A stretch of 64,000 bases of DNA from an uncultured Paludibaculum sp. (GCF_963665245.1 NZ_OY762267.1:2356001-2420000); one strand, 5' to 3'. Shown: positions 55,169 to 64,000, counted from the stretch's first letter. A program made the numbers and translations. Notes: a model not told the origin generated them from the sequence alone.

Positions 55169-57235
55169 TTACAGGAACAGCTTGGGCAGGTGGTGTGGCG
55201 CGTCGGCAAAGGGCTTCTCCTGGCCGGACGCAACGGCGTACATATGCTCATGACTGGCAGTGGCCGCCCGCCCCAGTTCTTCATAGACCCGGTTGCAGAC
55301 GTCCAGGAAGCCAATATTGTAGTTTTCGCCGTCAAAGCGGCCGAGTGCGCTCTGATCGTAGAGGGTGAACCAGTGGACGCCCACGCAGTTCGGCTGGGCG
55401 GCGGCGTTCTCGAAGTAAACGCGGTAGGCCTTGCCGCGGTCTTCCTGGTTCTTCAGATGCCCGATGCCGGAGGCGGGCAGGCCCACGTCCAGCGCCCCGA
55501 AGTGCCATTCGCCCACCATCACGGGCATCTTCACCAGGCTATGAATTTTGTCGACCGTATCGGCGGGCACCCTCTCCTGATAGCAGTTCATGCTGAAGAC
55601 GTCGAACGACTTCATGCCGGGCACGGCCCAGTCCTCGGGCACTCCCTGCCAGCGCATGCCCAGGTTTAAGTGGTTTGGATCCACCTGTTTGCATGCCTTG
55701 GAGATGGTCTGGAAGTAGTGCTCGACCATGCGCGCACTGAAGTCGCGCAGATCGGGCATCGATTCCGGCGGCAACACGCCCTGCCATTTGCCCTGGGCCA
55801 CCTTTTCGAAGGTTACTGGGGTATTCCAGGCCTTGGAAATGGCGGCTTCGCCGTCGTATTTCTTGCGCAGGAAACGGACGAGTTCCTCCCTGCTGGCGCA
55901 GATTGCCGTGTTATAGAGCATGCCCGCCGCGGGCAGTTCCGAGGAGAATGCCCAGGTTGGTTCGTTCATAAGGAAGTAGCCGATGAGAGCTGGATCCTTG
56001 GCCGTGCTCTGCAGATCGGCGGCGTACTCTGTAGCATCCTGCTCGAAGGCGGAGTGGAAGATGTCGGGGAAGTCGCGGTAGACCATGCCGCAACGGGTGC
56101 CCCGAAAGCTCATCGGCCGGACATAGGGGAACATGGCCTTGCTGGCGAACTCCCATTCGCTCCAGTTCCCTACCGTGTTGAAACGGAGGCGCTTCAACTC
56201 GGCCAGGGTGATGCGGGCCCATTTTTCCCGCCAGCCCTCTCTACCGAGCGCGCGGATCATGTTGGCCGCGAGGTAGTTCACCGACTTGGAACCGGGGCGT
56301 TGCCGGTCTGCCGTGCGGAGAGCGTCAGCATACTCAGGCAACTCCGGGAGCCACTTAAGGGCGCCCTGGATGCCGTCGAAGCGGGCGTCGACGTCGACTC
56401 GAACGCAATCGACGCCGGCGGACCAGAAGGCATATCCATCGGGATCAACCAGCCACCAGCGGCCGTCGGCTTGTTTGGTGCCGAACCAGCCAGTGGCCTT
56501 GTCCAGGACCTTACCTTTCCAGCCGCCCCAACGGGAGAAGTCCTCTGGCCAGTTCTGGCCCGGCGCCGCATCGAACTGGCCCTTGATGCGGGCTTTTAGA
56601 TCTTCAGCCGATCGGGTTTTGGCGGGCCACTCCAGAAGAGTGCTCTGGCCGAACTCGTCGAGCAGGGGGCCTTTGGGCAGCACCGGTTCGGCAAGTTTCG
56701 ATGCAAGGGTTGGCTCGACGCGCAGGTCAGTCATACACCAGCGGACAGGCTTGGGGCTCTTGCGCAACACCGTAAAGGTGAGGCGGTCGACTTTGGCGAG
56801 ATCGACGCGATCTCCGCCGAAGGTAGGCTTCAGGAACGCGCCGTCGCGGTCGGACATCCATTTGCTCTGGTCGACCAACGCCAAGTCGAGTCGCATACGG
56901 AAGGAACATTGATTGAGTGCGCCGAAGCGGAATGTCAGCCGGCGGCCTTTCTCGCCTTCGCTCAAGGTGATCTGGAAGACGGCCAACTCGCGGCCATCCA
57001 GCAACATGTCGGAGGTGAGGCACCGCTGACGTTGCAGTGTGCCAGGCCGGAACTCAAAGGCCATGCCATCGCCGACGGCCTCGGCCGAGAACAGCTTGGC
57101 ACCGGGGATGGGCGGCGCGCCATCTACCTCACTCAACTTGCCTAGGGTCTTCCAAACGCCGAGTTTTGGTCCATCAGCGGCAGTGGCGGAAACCGCTGTT
57201 ATTGCCGAAATGGTCAAGAATTGCCTGCGGTCCAT
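55169..57235 (-). CDS. GH50-like (agarase-type) glycoside hydrolase, exported
   Basis: A 688-residue exported enzyme with a leader MDRRQFLTISAITAVSATAA. Residues 30-190 are a beta-sandwich accessory domain (FRPGTLQRQRCLTSDMLLDG). The TIM-barrel follows, with DKATGWFGTKQADGRWWLVD, LKRLRFNTVGNWSEWEF (close to the GH50 pattern), the acid/base candidate in GYFLMNEPTWAFSS and the nucleophile candidate in MPVMVGEWHFGALD. The retaining pair Glu/Glu is thus present. GH50 enzymes cut agar beta-1,4 links, but soil bacteria have relatives of unknown glycan specificity; GH5 or GH42 is a less likely alternative. It follows eutC by 46 bases in the same direction, although the pathways appear unrelated. Confidence 0.7.
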   Translation of the reverse strand: MDRRQFLTISAITAVSATAADGPKLGVWKTLGKLSEVDGAPPIPGAKLFSAEAVGDGMAFEFRPGTLQRQRCLTSDMLLDGRELAVFQITLSEGEKGRRLTFRFGALNQCSFRMRLDLALVDQSKWMSDRDGAFLKPTFGGDRVDLAKVDRLTFTVLRKSPKPVRWCMTDLRVEPTLASKLAEPVLPKGPLLDEFGQSTLLEWPAKTRSAEDLKARIKGQFDAAPGQNWPEDFSRWGGWKGKVLDKATGWFGTKQADGRWWLVDPDGYAFWSAGVDCVRVDVDARFDGIQGALKWLPELPEYADALRTADRQRPGSKSVNYLAANMIRALGREGWREKWARITLAELKRLRFNTVGNWSEWEFASKAMFPYVRPMSFRGTRCGMVYRDFPDIFHSAFEQDATEYAADLQSTAKDPALIGYFLMNEPTWAFSSELPAAGMLYNTAICASREELVRFLRKKYDGEAAISKAWNTPVTFEKVAQGKWQGVLPPESMPDLRDFSARMVEHYFQTISKACKQVDPNHLNLGMRWQGVPEDWAVPGMKSFDVFSMNCYQERVPADTVDKIHSLVKMPVMVGEWHFGALDVGLPASGIGHLKNQEDRGKAYRVYFENAAAQPNCVGVHWFTLYDQSALGRFDGENYNIGFLDVCNRVYEELGRAATASHEHMYAVASGQEKPFADAPHHLPKLFL

Positions 57236-57281
57236 GAGAAAAATGACTCCAGGGGGAATCTATCAAAGTCGGGCCTCCATG

Positions 57282-57965
57282 TCACAGCAGGAGGGCATCC
57301 TCCTTCAGGTCAACGCCGGAGATGCGGCGTGTGCGCGCCTCCTGCATGAGGAAGAACAGTTTGTGGGCGGCCAGGTCGTAGCTCAGCCCTTCGGGCCGGA
57401 CATTCGAAATGCAGTTCCGTTCGGCGTCGGTGCGTCCTGGACGCGGAGCCCAGGTGAGGTAAAGCCCCAGACTGTCCGGTGAGGTGAGGCCGGGGCGTTC
57501 TCCGATGAGAAGAACGACCAATGCAGCACCCAGGCGTTGGCCGATGTCATCGCCAACGGCCACTCGGCCCTGGAGAACGACATGGAGCGGAGGCAGCCGC
57601 CAGCCTTCCAGTTTGGGCAACAGGGCAGACAATAGCAGCGGAGCATGGCGCTCGACGGCAAGGGAAGACAGACCATCGGCGACGATGAGGGCTGCGTCGA
57701 ACTCACCGGGGGTGAGAAGGGCGGCGGACTCGGGACTGAGGCGGCGGCCGAGATCCGGACGGCGAAGGTAGGTAGCGCGATCCGGCGCGGCGCTACGCAG
57801 CAGCACGTGAGGCGGCAGATAGCGGGGCTCGAGATCGTGATGGACGGCGTCGCGCGCCCGGGCGTGATCGAGCTGAAAACGCAGAAGTTCGGCGGTGGGC
57901 AGGCTGTGACCGACCCGGCCGAGGGCGACGCGCGCGTTGGTGAAGGCCCTCAGGTCAATAGCCAT
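57282..57965 (-). CDS. eutC: Ethanolamine ammonia-lyase small subunit
   Basis: A 227-residue EutC, somewhat short. Marks: [74 protein letters not shown], and the end [20 protein letters not shown]. EutC provides the cobalamin-binding face of the EutBC active site and works only with EutB. The start overlaps the end of eutB by 16 bases, so the subunits are co-translated. No shell or aldehyde dehydrogenase gene of the microcompartment is present nearby. Confidence 0.93.
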   Translation of the reverse strand: MAIDLRAFTNARVALGRVGHSLPTAELLRFQLDHARARDAVHHDLEPRYLPPHVLLRSAAPDRATYLRRPDLGRRLSPESAALLTPGEFDAALIVADGLSSLAVERHAPLLLSALLPKLEGWRLPPLHVVLQGRVAVGDDIGQRLGAALVVLLIGERPGLTSPDSLGLYLTWAPRPGRTDAERNCISNVRPEGLSYDLAAHKLFFLMQEARTRRISGVDLKEDALLL

Positions 57966-59239
57966 GGTGTGGGGGAGAGACGGGGCTGCGATTCGAGCCA
58001 GGCTTCGAACTCGGGCGCCGGTTTCAGTCCGAGGACGGAGCGCAGGTAGAGGGCGTCGTGGAAGCTGGTGCTCTGGTAGTGGAGCATGATGTCGTCGGCG
58101 CCGGGCACACCCATGATGTAGTTGACGCCGGCAACGCCGAGCATGGTGAGGAGGGCGTCCATGTCGTCCTGGTCGGCTTCGGCGTGGTTGGTGTAGCAGA
58201 TGTCGCAGCCCATGGGCAGGCCGAGGAGCTTGCCGCAGAAGTGGTCTTCGAGTCCGGCGCGGAGGATCTGCTTGCCGTCATAGAGGTATTCGGGGCCGAT
58301 GAAGCCGACGACGGTGTTGACGAGCAGGGGCTCGTAGCGGCGGGCGACGGCGTAGGCGCGGGCCTCGCAGGTGAGCTGATCGACGCCGTGGTGGGCATTG
58401 GCGGAGAGGGCGCTGCCCTGCCCCGTTTCGAAGTACATGACGTTTTCGCCGCGCCGGAGCTCGCGGGCGGCCTGCCAGGCTTCATCGAGGAGAGCAAGGT
58501 TCACACCGAAGCTCGTGTTGGCGGCCTCGGTGCCGGCGATGGACTGGAAGACGAGGTCGATGGGCGCTCCGCGCTGGAGAGCCTGCAGTTGCGTGGTGAC
58601 ATGGGCCAGAACGCAGTTCTGCGTGGGGATGGCATAGGCCAGGCGCATGTCGTCGAGCAGGCGCAGGAGATTGTGCACGACGGTGACATTGTCCGTGGCC
58701 GGGTTGATGCCGATGACGGCGTCGCCGTTGCCATAGGAGAGGCCGTCGAACACGCTGGCGGCGATGCCTTTGGGATCGTCCGTGGGGTGGTTCGGCTGGA
58801 GGCGGGTGGCGAGGCGGCCGGGTAAGCCGATGGTGGTGCGGAAGCGGGTGACGACGCGGCGGCGGGCGGCGACGCTGACGAGGTCCTGCAGGCGCATGAT
58901 TTTGGAAACGGCCGCGACCATCTCGGGCGTGAGACCGGGCGAGAGGGCGGCGAGGGTCAGTCCATCAGCGGCCTCGGAGAGGAGCCAGTCGCGGAAGCCG
59001 CCCACGGTGAGATGGGCGATGGGGGCGAAGGCAGCGGCATCGTGTGTGTCGACGATGAGGCGGGTGACCTCGTCGGACTCGTAGGGGATAACGGGTTCGT
59101 TCAGGAACCGCTGGAGGGGGACCTCGGCGAGCTGCATCTGGGCGCGGACGCGCTGTTCTGCGGTTTCGGCGGCCAGGCCGGCCAGTTGGTCGCCGGAGCG
59201 GAGCGGCGAAGCCTTGGCCAGGAGTTCCCTCAGGTTCAT
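57950..59239 (-). CDS. eutB: Ethanolamine ammonia-lyase large subunit
   Basis: A 429-residue EutB. The ATG at 59239 ([20 protein letters not shown]) overlaps the permease stop (ATGA). Family marks: [60 protein letters not shown], then [20 protein letters not shown] and [19 protein letters not shown]. With EutC and adenosylcobalamin it splits ethanolamine to acetaldehyde and ammonia. The ammonia would feed the nitrogen network, which may fit the amt-glnB genes nearby, though on a separate transcript. The acetaldehyde handling genes are not seen here. Confidence 0.95.
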   Translation of the reverse strand: MNLRELLAKASPLRSGDQLAGLAAETAEQRVRAQMQLAEVPLQRFLNEPVIPYESDEVTRLIVDTHDAAAFAPIAHLTVGGFRDWLLSEAADGLTLAALSPGLTPEMVAAVSKIMRLQDLVSVAARRRVVTRFRTTIGLPGRLATRLQPNHPTDDPKGIAASVFDGLSYGNGDAVIGINPATDNVTVVHNLLRLLDDMRLAYAIPTQNCVLAHVTTQLQALQRGAPIDLVFQSIAGTEAANTSFGVNLALLDEAWQAARELRRGENVMYFETGQGSALSANAHHGVDQLTCEARAYAVARRYEPLLVNTVVGFIGPEYLYDGKQILRAGLEDHFCGKLLGLPMGCDICYTNHAEADQDDMDALLTMLGVAGVNYIMGVPGADDIMLHYQSTSFHDALYLRSVLGLKPAPEFEAWLESQPRLSPTPWLLT

Positions 59240-60645
59240 GCTTCTTCTCCGGCTTGCGCCGCGAACTCCTCCTCCGGGGCCAGGATCAGGCGATGGCGGG
59301 CGTGCAGCCAGAAGTAGAGAATACCCAGGAAGAACCAGACGGCGGCGCCCCACACGCCTTTGTTGTACTCCGAATTGAAGAACAGGGCCAGCAGGGTGAC
59401 GGTGGCGATGAGCATGGCGAGGATGGCGCCGAAGCGGCCCAGCGGGCTGAGATAGGGGCGCTCGAGTAGCGGGAACTTGGAGCGGAGCATGAGGAACGAG
59501 ACCATCTGGAGGATGTAGGCGAGGACGGCTCCGAAGACGGCCATGTTGAGGAGGATGGCGCCGACCGGGCTGTTCTGCGGCGTGAGATGGATGGCGAGGG
59601 CGGCGCAGAACCCAAGGGCGGCTCCGGCAACGAGGGCGCGATGGGGGGTGCGACGCTGGCCGTGGGTGACGGAGAGCCAGCGGGGGAAGTAGCCGGCGCG
59701 GGACAGCGAGTAGATCTGGCGTCCGTAGGCAAAGATGATGGTGTGGAAGCTGGCGATGAGGCCGGTGCAGGCGACGAGGGAGAGGACGCGGGTGCCGGCT
59801 CCACGGCCGAAGATCGTCTGGAAGCCAAGGAAGAGAGGTTCACTGGAGGCGCCGACGGCCAAGGCTCCGGGCGCGATGCCGGAGCTTAGGAAGAGAGTGA
59901 GGAAGGCGCAAAGGACGAGCGTGGCGAGCCCCCAAAGCAGGCCGCGCGGCATGTCGCGTTTGGGGTCGTGGCTCTCTTCGGCCGCGAGTGGGAGTTGCTC
60001 GATGGCCAGGTAGAACCAGAGAGCGAAGGGCATGGCGGATAGGACACCGGCTCCGCCGGCCGGGAACCAGTTGCCGGACCAGCGGGCGAGGTCGAAATGG
60101 GGGATGGCTCCGATCCAGAAGACGAGAAGGACGGCCAGTGCCGCGAGGGTGATGACGACGGAAAAGCGGAAGGAGAGTTCGACGCCCCAGACGTTGAGAG
60201 CAACGAAGACGGCATAGCAGGCGAGCCACCAGAGGGGCGCGAATTCGCGCGGGGTTCCGAAGATGGCGCCGAGGTATCCGCCGATGCCGACGACGATGAC
60301 GGCGGGAGTCAGGATGTACTCCATGTTCTCGGCGAGTCCGGTGATGTAGCCGCCCCAGGGGCCCATGGCAGTACGGGCAAAGGAGTAGGCTCCGCCGGTG
60401 TGAGGGAGGGCCGGAGACATCTCGGCGATGGAGAAGCAGAGGCCGGAGTACATCAAGGTGACGATAATCACCGCGATGAGCATGCCGCCAAAACCGCCGG
60501 CGGCGAGACCGAAGTTCCACCCGAAGAAATCCCCGGAGATCACAGCGCCCACTCCGAGGGCCCAGAGATGCAGGACGCGCGCATGGCGGCGGAGTTGACG
60601 TTGTTCCAGATAGGCCGCATCGGCGGCCGTGTAGGTGGTTTTCAA
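59236..60645 (-). CDS. eat: Ethanolamine permease (APC superfamily)
   Basis: An amino acid-polyamine-organocation transporter of about 469 residues and twelve helices. I chose a TTG start at 60645 (LKTTYTAADAAYLEQRQLRR) with GGAG five bases before it; the longer frame is basic and unsupported. Family marks: ARVLHLWALGVGAVISGDFF, FGWNFGLAAGGFGGMLIAV, CFSIAEMSPALPHTGGAYSF, LACTGLIASFHTIIFAYGRQ (as VACTGLIASFHT) and IYSLSRAGYFPRWLS. The position ahead of eutB, with a four-base stop/start overlap, points to ethanolamine uptake. It is the first gene of the permease-eutB-eutC operon. Confidence 0.88.
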   Translation of the reverse strand: MKTTYTAADAAYLEQRQLRRHARVLHLWALGVGAVISGDFFGWNFGLAAGGFGGMLIAVIIVTLMYSGLCFSIAEMSPALPHTGGAYSFARTAMGPWGGYITGLAENMEYILTPAVIVVGIGGYLGAIFGTPREFAPLWWLACYAVFVALNVWGVELSFRFSVVITLAALAVLLVFWIGAIPHFDLARWSGNWFPAGGAGVLSAMPFALWFYLAIEQLPLAAEESHDPKRDMPRGLLWGLATLVLCAFLTLFLSSGIAPGALAVGASSEPLFLGFQTIFGRGAGTRVLSLVACTGLIASFHTIIFAYGRQIYSLSRAGYFPRWLSVTHGQRRTPHRALVAGAALGFCAALAIHLTPQNSPVGAILLNMAVFGAVLAYILQMVSFLMLRSKFPLLERPYLSPLGRFGAILAMLIATVTLLALFFNSEYNKGVWGAAVWFFLGILYFWLHARHRLILAPEEEFAAQAGEEA

Positions 60646-60795
60646 AGTGGCTCCAGAATACGGCGGCACGTCGCGGTGCGGGGACTTTCGCTTAGGATAG
60701 CGGAACAGCAGGGGCGCGGTGTAGTTCCGCGCCAACCGGGCGGTTCGGACACACGTGTAGCGACGGCGGTTCCTGGCGTGGGGCGGCACCCGGGC

Positions 60796-61569
60796 TCAGA
60801 CGGCGACGGACGCGGCCGCAGCGGCTAGGTTCAGGAAAGCTGGGGCGTTACGGCCGCAGCAGCGCTTGTACTTTTCGCCCGATCCACAAGGGCAGGGGGC
60901 GCTTCGGGGGATGGCCGTGGGTTGCGGTCGAACGGTCGGTGCCGGCTGGCCGCGAGGAGACTGCGGTTTGGCTTCGATTTCCGGTTCCGGTGGCGTGGCG
61001 GGGGCGGGTTCCTGACGAGCATTGGGTTCGTCCGTCCAATTCGGCCCGCCCAACACGGCCTCCAACTGGTTCCGGATCTCCCGCGCCTGGTGGCGGGTGG
61101 CTTTCTCCCGAGTCTGCATCCAGGTCTTGAAAGCACGATCGTACTGGCGTTCGAATTTGGCTTCGTATGTCAGAAACCGGGTGAATGTGGCTTCGCGGTG
61201 GAGCGATTCGAAGGCCAGGGCTTGGAGATGGATGGGGGTGAGTGTGGGCCGGGTGGCGGCGAGCTCCTCGATTTTGGCGGTGAGCAGCACTTCCTGGTGC
61301 GCGCGGACGCGACGAAGGCGCCATTCGGCGTCGGCCATCTCGCGGACGATGCGCTGAGTGGTGAGGTCTTCGGGGTCGAAATGCCCTGTGAGTTCGGCGA
61401 GGAGTTGCTCATACTCGGCGGGGTCGTCGCCGGGCAGCAGGACGGATTGCGAGCGGAATCCGTAGCGGAGGTTGTTCTGGGCCGAGCGGGCTTTGCCCTG
61501 TTCGGAGCGGGGGCCGGTGGAGTGTTGCGCGTTGGCGCGGTTGGCGGTGATCTGAGCGGCGGATGCCAT
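60796..61569 (-). CDS. SEC-C motif protein with TGPRS-type N-terminal region
   Basis: A 257-residue protein. The N-terminus ITANRANAQHSTGPRSEQGK followed by ARSAQNNLRYGFRS is a conserved block seen in many acidobacterial and planctomycete proteins of unknown function. A central helical part (residues 55-165) follows, then a Pro/Glu/Ala linker and a C-terminal SEC-C zinc motif, APCPCGSGEKYKRCCGRNAP (CxCxSG...CC). In SecA this motif binds zinc and SecB, but here it is likely a protein-contact module. It is 150 bases upstream of the permease in the same direction. Role unknown. Confidence 0.8.
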   Translation of the reverse strand: MASAAQITANRANAQHSTGPRSEQGKARSAQNNLRYGFRSQSVLLPGDDPAEYEQLLAELTGHFDPEDLTTQRIVREMADAEWRLRRVRAHQEVLLTAKIEELAATRPTLTPIHLQALAFESLHREATFTRFLTYEAKFERQYDRAFKTWMQTREKATRHQAREIRNQLEAVLGGPNWTDEPNARQEPAPATPPEPEIEAKPQSPRGQPAPTVRPQPTAIPRSAPCPCGSGEKYKRCCGRNAPAFLNLAAAAASVAV

Positions 61570-62162
61570 GGTGGAGTTTCCTTCCCTGGGGAGTCAGACA
61601 TTGGGGTGGCTTGGGCCATCCCTATTTCCATTGTTTAGGAGGGGCTGGTAGGGTATCTTTTCAAGCTATTGATTCCAGGGAAGTACGGTGTTGAACTAGC
61701 AGTGTCTGCCGCAGCCAGAATGCGGGCGGGCGATGGCACGGGCGATCAGTTAGTGGAGCGGAGAAGGACGTGCGACGCCTCGTTGCCCCGGTAGCCGGGG
61801 AGGGGATCCGGTCGGGGGGGCGCTGCCTCTGCCCGCAAGTCGATATCTACCTCCAGGAAGGGGAAACGGATGGAGGCGTCGCAGTGTTCACGACTCCAGA
61901 TGGCGAATATTCGACGGATCTGTCCTCTTTCATGGCACATCGCCATCTTGAAAGGCCAACTCGGATCGCTCTAGCCGCCGTGCGCAGGAGGGCCGCGCAG
62001 TCTGACAGCTATAAGGCCGGCTCAACAGTGGATCGCAAAGCGGCCCTGATGCGAAGGTGCACAGAGAAACTACACTTTGCATCTCGACAGATCGCGGGCT
62101 TGGGCGTCAGAACCGATGAAGGCGGCGGCGTATCATTGCAGAAGCGTAATGAGTCATCCATC
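61570..62162. other. Non-coding or degraded stretch, nothing recognised
   Basis: About 590 bases between the SEC-C gene and the M61-like relic. Frames of 66 codons (minus) and 131 codons (plus, running into the relic) are open but match nothing I recognise and lack ribosome sites. It may be decayed sequence from the same event that removed most of the M61 gene. Confidence 0.4.
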
Positions 62163-62625
62163 ATGCCTCTGAGAATCTGGTTTTACATCGGTTTGATGGC
62201 CTCCCTTTCGGGGCCCGGCACGCTGCTGTTTGGAGCGCCCTCGCTGACTAAGCTGCGCTATTCCCTGGCGCCGGCAGCGCAGGGCAGTCGCCTGGTCCTC
62301 CACGTCACAGCCACGTTGGACTGACCCGATCCTGGCACTATGGAACTGGTTTTGCCTACCACTTGGGGTGGTGGCTGGCTTACAGCCGAAAAGCGAGGCA
62401 CAGCGGGCGGGCTTGGAAGAAGGAGATCGCGTCGTCGGCATGTCCATCCACTGGGATGATGTGTCGAAGCCTGTGAAGTTGACCGTGCGCCGCGGAGAGG
62501 GCACCTCCACGATCACGTACTACCCGCGTGGTGACACCGTGGGCGTCACGCCGCAGTACGTTCTGGACCGAGCCCGCTATCAGGCCGACCCGATCGGCTG
62601 CCAAACGTCGGCGAATCCTCACTGA
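62163..62625 (+). pseudogene. Relic of an M61-like (glycyl aminopeptidase/PDZ) peptidase with internal deletion
   Basis: The first 53 codons (MPLRIWFYIGLMASLSGPGT onward) read as signal peptide and N-terminal strand ending LVLHVTATLD, then an in-frame TGA at 62322-62324; continuing past it gives PDPGTMELVLPTTWGG, the N-terminal domain of M61-like peptidases. After about 62366 the frame changes by one and the sequence jumps to the C-terminal PDZ domain of the same family (AGLEEGDRVVGMSIHWDDVS, then KPVKLTVRRGEGTSTITYYP and TPQYVL). The catalytic HExxH domain is missing, so an out-of-frame deletion of over one kilobase joined the two ends. The gene is dead. Confidence 0.7.
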
Positions 62626-62672
62626 GCGAGGAGTAGGACAGGCGAGCAGATACCCAGAAAATCCGCCCACCC

Positions 62673-63488
62673 TCAGAGTGTGGTGGGCATCGTCCCACCA
62701 TCGATCACATAGTCAGCGCCGTGGATGGATGCCGCCCGATCCGAGGCCAGGAACGCGGCCAGTTCGGCTATTTCCTCGGGTTGTGCGGGCCTGCCGATCG
62801 GGATGCCGCCAATCATGTCCATGATGGCCTGCCGGGCCGTGTGCTCGTCGGTCGCCCGGCTCCTGGCCAACGCGACGATCATGCCATGGGCACCGGAGGT
62901 TTCGATGAATCCGGGCGAGATCATGTTGACGCGCACGCCCTTGGGGCCGACTTCATTGGCCAGCCCTTTGCTGTAGGTGCTGAGTGCGCCCTTAGCCGCC
63001 GCGTATGCCAACGTGGAATCGTATAGAGGCAACCGGTGCTGAATCGAGGACACATGGAGGATGACGCCGGCCTTGCGCTCAACCATGCCTGGCAGAAAGT
63101 GCCTGTCGCATCGCACGGCTGCAAGCAGGTTCATATTGAGCGCCGTCTGCCAATGCTCATCCGTCAAAGCGGCGTAGCCTCCGTTCGGCGCATCCGATCC
63201 ACCCACACAGTTCACCAGAAGGTCGATTCCACCCCATTCGCCGAGGATGCGGTCGGCCAACGTCCGGGTGCCATCGGAGCTTCCGAGATCGGTCTGCACG
63301 AAGAGGGTAGGCGTCTGGCCTTCGGGCAAGGCGGACCGGGCTGCCGTGGCGACGAGAGCCCCCGATTGGAGGAAGCGGCGCACCATGGCTTCACCGGCGC
63401 CTTTGGTGCCGCCTGTTACCAACACGCGTTTGCCGCTGAACTCCTCCACGGCGACAGGAAATGGATATCTGCTCTGTGTATCTGGCAT
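62673..63488 (-). CDS. SDR-family oxidoreductase
   Basis: A 271-residue short-chain dehydrogenase. GGAGG lies nine bases before the ATG (MPDTQSRYPFPVAVEEFSGK). Cofactor motif RVLVTGGTKGAGEAMVRRF (TGxxxGxG), then NCVGGSDAPNGG, catalytic Ser in ILHVSSIQHRLP, YxxxK in AYAAAKGALSTYSKG, and GVRVNMISPGFIETSG. C-terminal ADYVIDGGTMP is typical. It is divergent from the HxlR gene with 92 bases between, and that regulator probably controls it. Substrate unknown; redox regulators of this family often accompany enzymes acting on aldehydes or quinones. Confidence 0.92.
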   Translation of the reverse strand: MPDTQSRYPFPVAVEEFSGKRVLVTGGTKGAGEAMVRRFLQSGALVATAARSALPEGQTPTLFVQTDLGSSDGTRTLADRILGEWGGIDLLVNCVGGSDAPNGGYAALTDEHWQTALNMNLLAAVRCDRHFLPGMVERKAGVILHVSSIQHRLPLYDSTLAYAAAKGALSTYSKGLANEVGPKGVRVNMISPGFIETSGAHGMIVALARSRATDEHTARQAIMDMIGGIPIGRPAQPEEIAELAAFLASDRAASIHGADYVIDGGTMPTTL

Positions 63489-63538
63489 CTGGAGACACCT
63501 CCCTGGCTGCCTCAGGACGAGTGTGCCATGATACTCCC

Positions 63539-63567
63539 AGTAAGGGAAGTACGCACTAAAAAGTATG
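63539..63567. promoter_or_regulatory. Candidate HxlR operator with AAGTAYG direct repeats
   Basis: AAGTACG (63547-63553) and AAGTATG (63561-63567) form a direct repeat with 14-base period in the SDR/HxlR divergent region, and a third AGTA occurs at 63539. HxlR-type regulators are known to bind direct repeats in such regions. Confidence 0.4.
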
Positions 63568-63580
63568 TTAGGAGAGTGCC

Positions 63581-63904
63581 GTGACTAAACGCTACACGCC
63601 AGTATCGGCAGCGGCCGATGTGGAAGCAGCCTTGCGACTGCTGGAAGGCAGATGGAAGCTGGTGATACTTTTCCATCTCTTCGGCGGCAAGGTCCTACGT
63701 TTCTCGGATCTCGAACGCGCCATTCCCGGCATCACTCAAAAGATGCTGGGACAACAGCTCAAGAGTATGGAGGCCGACGGCATACTCCATCGCAAGGCGT
63801 ATCCTCAAGTTCCACCCAAGGTGGAGTACTGGCTTACCGACTGGGGGCAATCTCTCTGCCCGGCGCTGAACGCCATCCTGAAATGGGCCGACCAGCGTCC
63901 CTAA
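63581..63904 (+). CDS. HxlR-family transcriptional regulator
   Basis: A 107-residue winged-helix regulator with a GTG start; AGGAG lies just upstream. Family marks: AALRLLEGRWKLVILFHLFG, RFSDLERAIPGITQKMLGQQ, LKSMEADGILHRKAYPQVPP and KVEYWLTDWGQSLCPALNAI. There is a single Cys (CPAL) and none near the N-terminus, so the redox-sensing Cys of some HxlR members is absent. It is divergent from the SDR gene, its most likely target. The remaining 96 bases of the window hold no recognisable gene. Confidence 0.92.
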   Translation: MTKRYTPVSAAADVEAALRLLEGRWKLVILFHLFGGKVLRFSDLERAIPGITQKMLGQQLKSMEADGILHRKAYPQVPPKVEYWLTDWGQSLCPALNAILKWADQRP

Positions 63905-64000
63905 TCGTGACGTGGCGCCGGGACGAGGATGGCCCGACGGCGAGATCCTCTGCGCAAGTCGCAGGCAGAGCGGGCGCCTCGACCGAGCCGGCCAGAAGTC

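Noticed and set aside
61770..62324. 184-codon plus-strand frame ahead of the peptidase relic
   Set aside because: Only its last 53 codons are meaningful (the M61-like N-terminus). The upstream part shows no similarity and no start signal.

Overview
The window is high-GC, gene-dense chromosomal DNA that most resembles an acidobacterium of the Solibacter/Bryobacter group. This is an inference from gene content: two PadR regulator plus ADOP-type ABC permease pairs, a large Oar-like TonB-dependent receptor, secreted Gfo/Idh/MocA oxidoreductases with twin-arginine-like leaders, a DUF1593 protein, a DUF3500 protein, a PhoD phosphatase and an M2 peptidase. I saw no rRNA, tRNA, CRISPR array, phage or intact insertion sequence. 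About 53 protein genes are supported, plus two relics and one frameshifted essential gene.

Region by region. 1-6.2 kb: the end of an ankyrin protein, a DUF1593 nucleoside-hydrolase-like protein, an exported class V aminotransferase homologue, an ornithine cyclodeaminase homologue and a secreted PKD-domain protein, followed by the remains of a beta-helix (GH28-like) gene. 6.7-17.1 kb: an FAD oxidoreductase, PepD, a LysR/SDR divergent pair, an outer-membrane barrel, a LytS/LytTR-type two-component system behind a small secreted protein, an aldo/keto reductase and an S4-domain RNA-binding protein. 17.1-24 kb: PadR-ADOP module 1, PhoD, then a BlaI repressor with an M56 (BlaR1-like) membrane protease whose sensor end is ankyrin repeats. 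24-35 kb: TonB receptor, DUF3500 protein, family-B DNA polymerase, a CYTH-SPFH-NfeD group and a MocA oxidoreductase. 35-43 kb: PadR-ADOP module 2, a MocA oxidoreductase coupled to an M2 dipeptidase, a GbsR/MarR-like regulator with a perfect operator, and a membrane-anchored SRPBCC protein.

42.9-53.2 kb is one long minus-strand run: amt-glnB-glnD (ammonium uptake and nitrogen signalling), a SnoaL-like protein, a Rieske protein with a cytochrome b fused to two c-type haem domains (a bc-type quinol oxidase module), aspS (with a one-base frameshift), a glycerophosphodiesterase and an Fpg-type glycosylase. 53.5-64 kb: a cation/proton antiporter and an ACT protein (plus strand); then, on the minus strand, an ethanolamine module (permease-eutB-eutC, stop/start overlaps) followed by a GH50-like glycoside hydrolase; a SEC-C protein; an M61-like peptidase relic with an internal deletion; and a divergent SDR/HxlR pair.

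Several regulators sit next to visible operator-like repeats that overlap plausible sigma-70 promoters: BlaI (two tandem TGCTA-N6-TAGCA dyads), PadR 1 (GTCTAT-N10-ATAGAC), the GbsR-like regulator (AAGTTCTG-N6-CAGAACTT) and HxlR (AAGTAYG direct repeats). These and the M56-ankyrin fusion are the best leads for new biology. I found no clear evidence of an entirely new multi-gene system.
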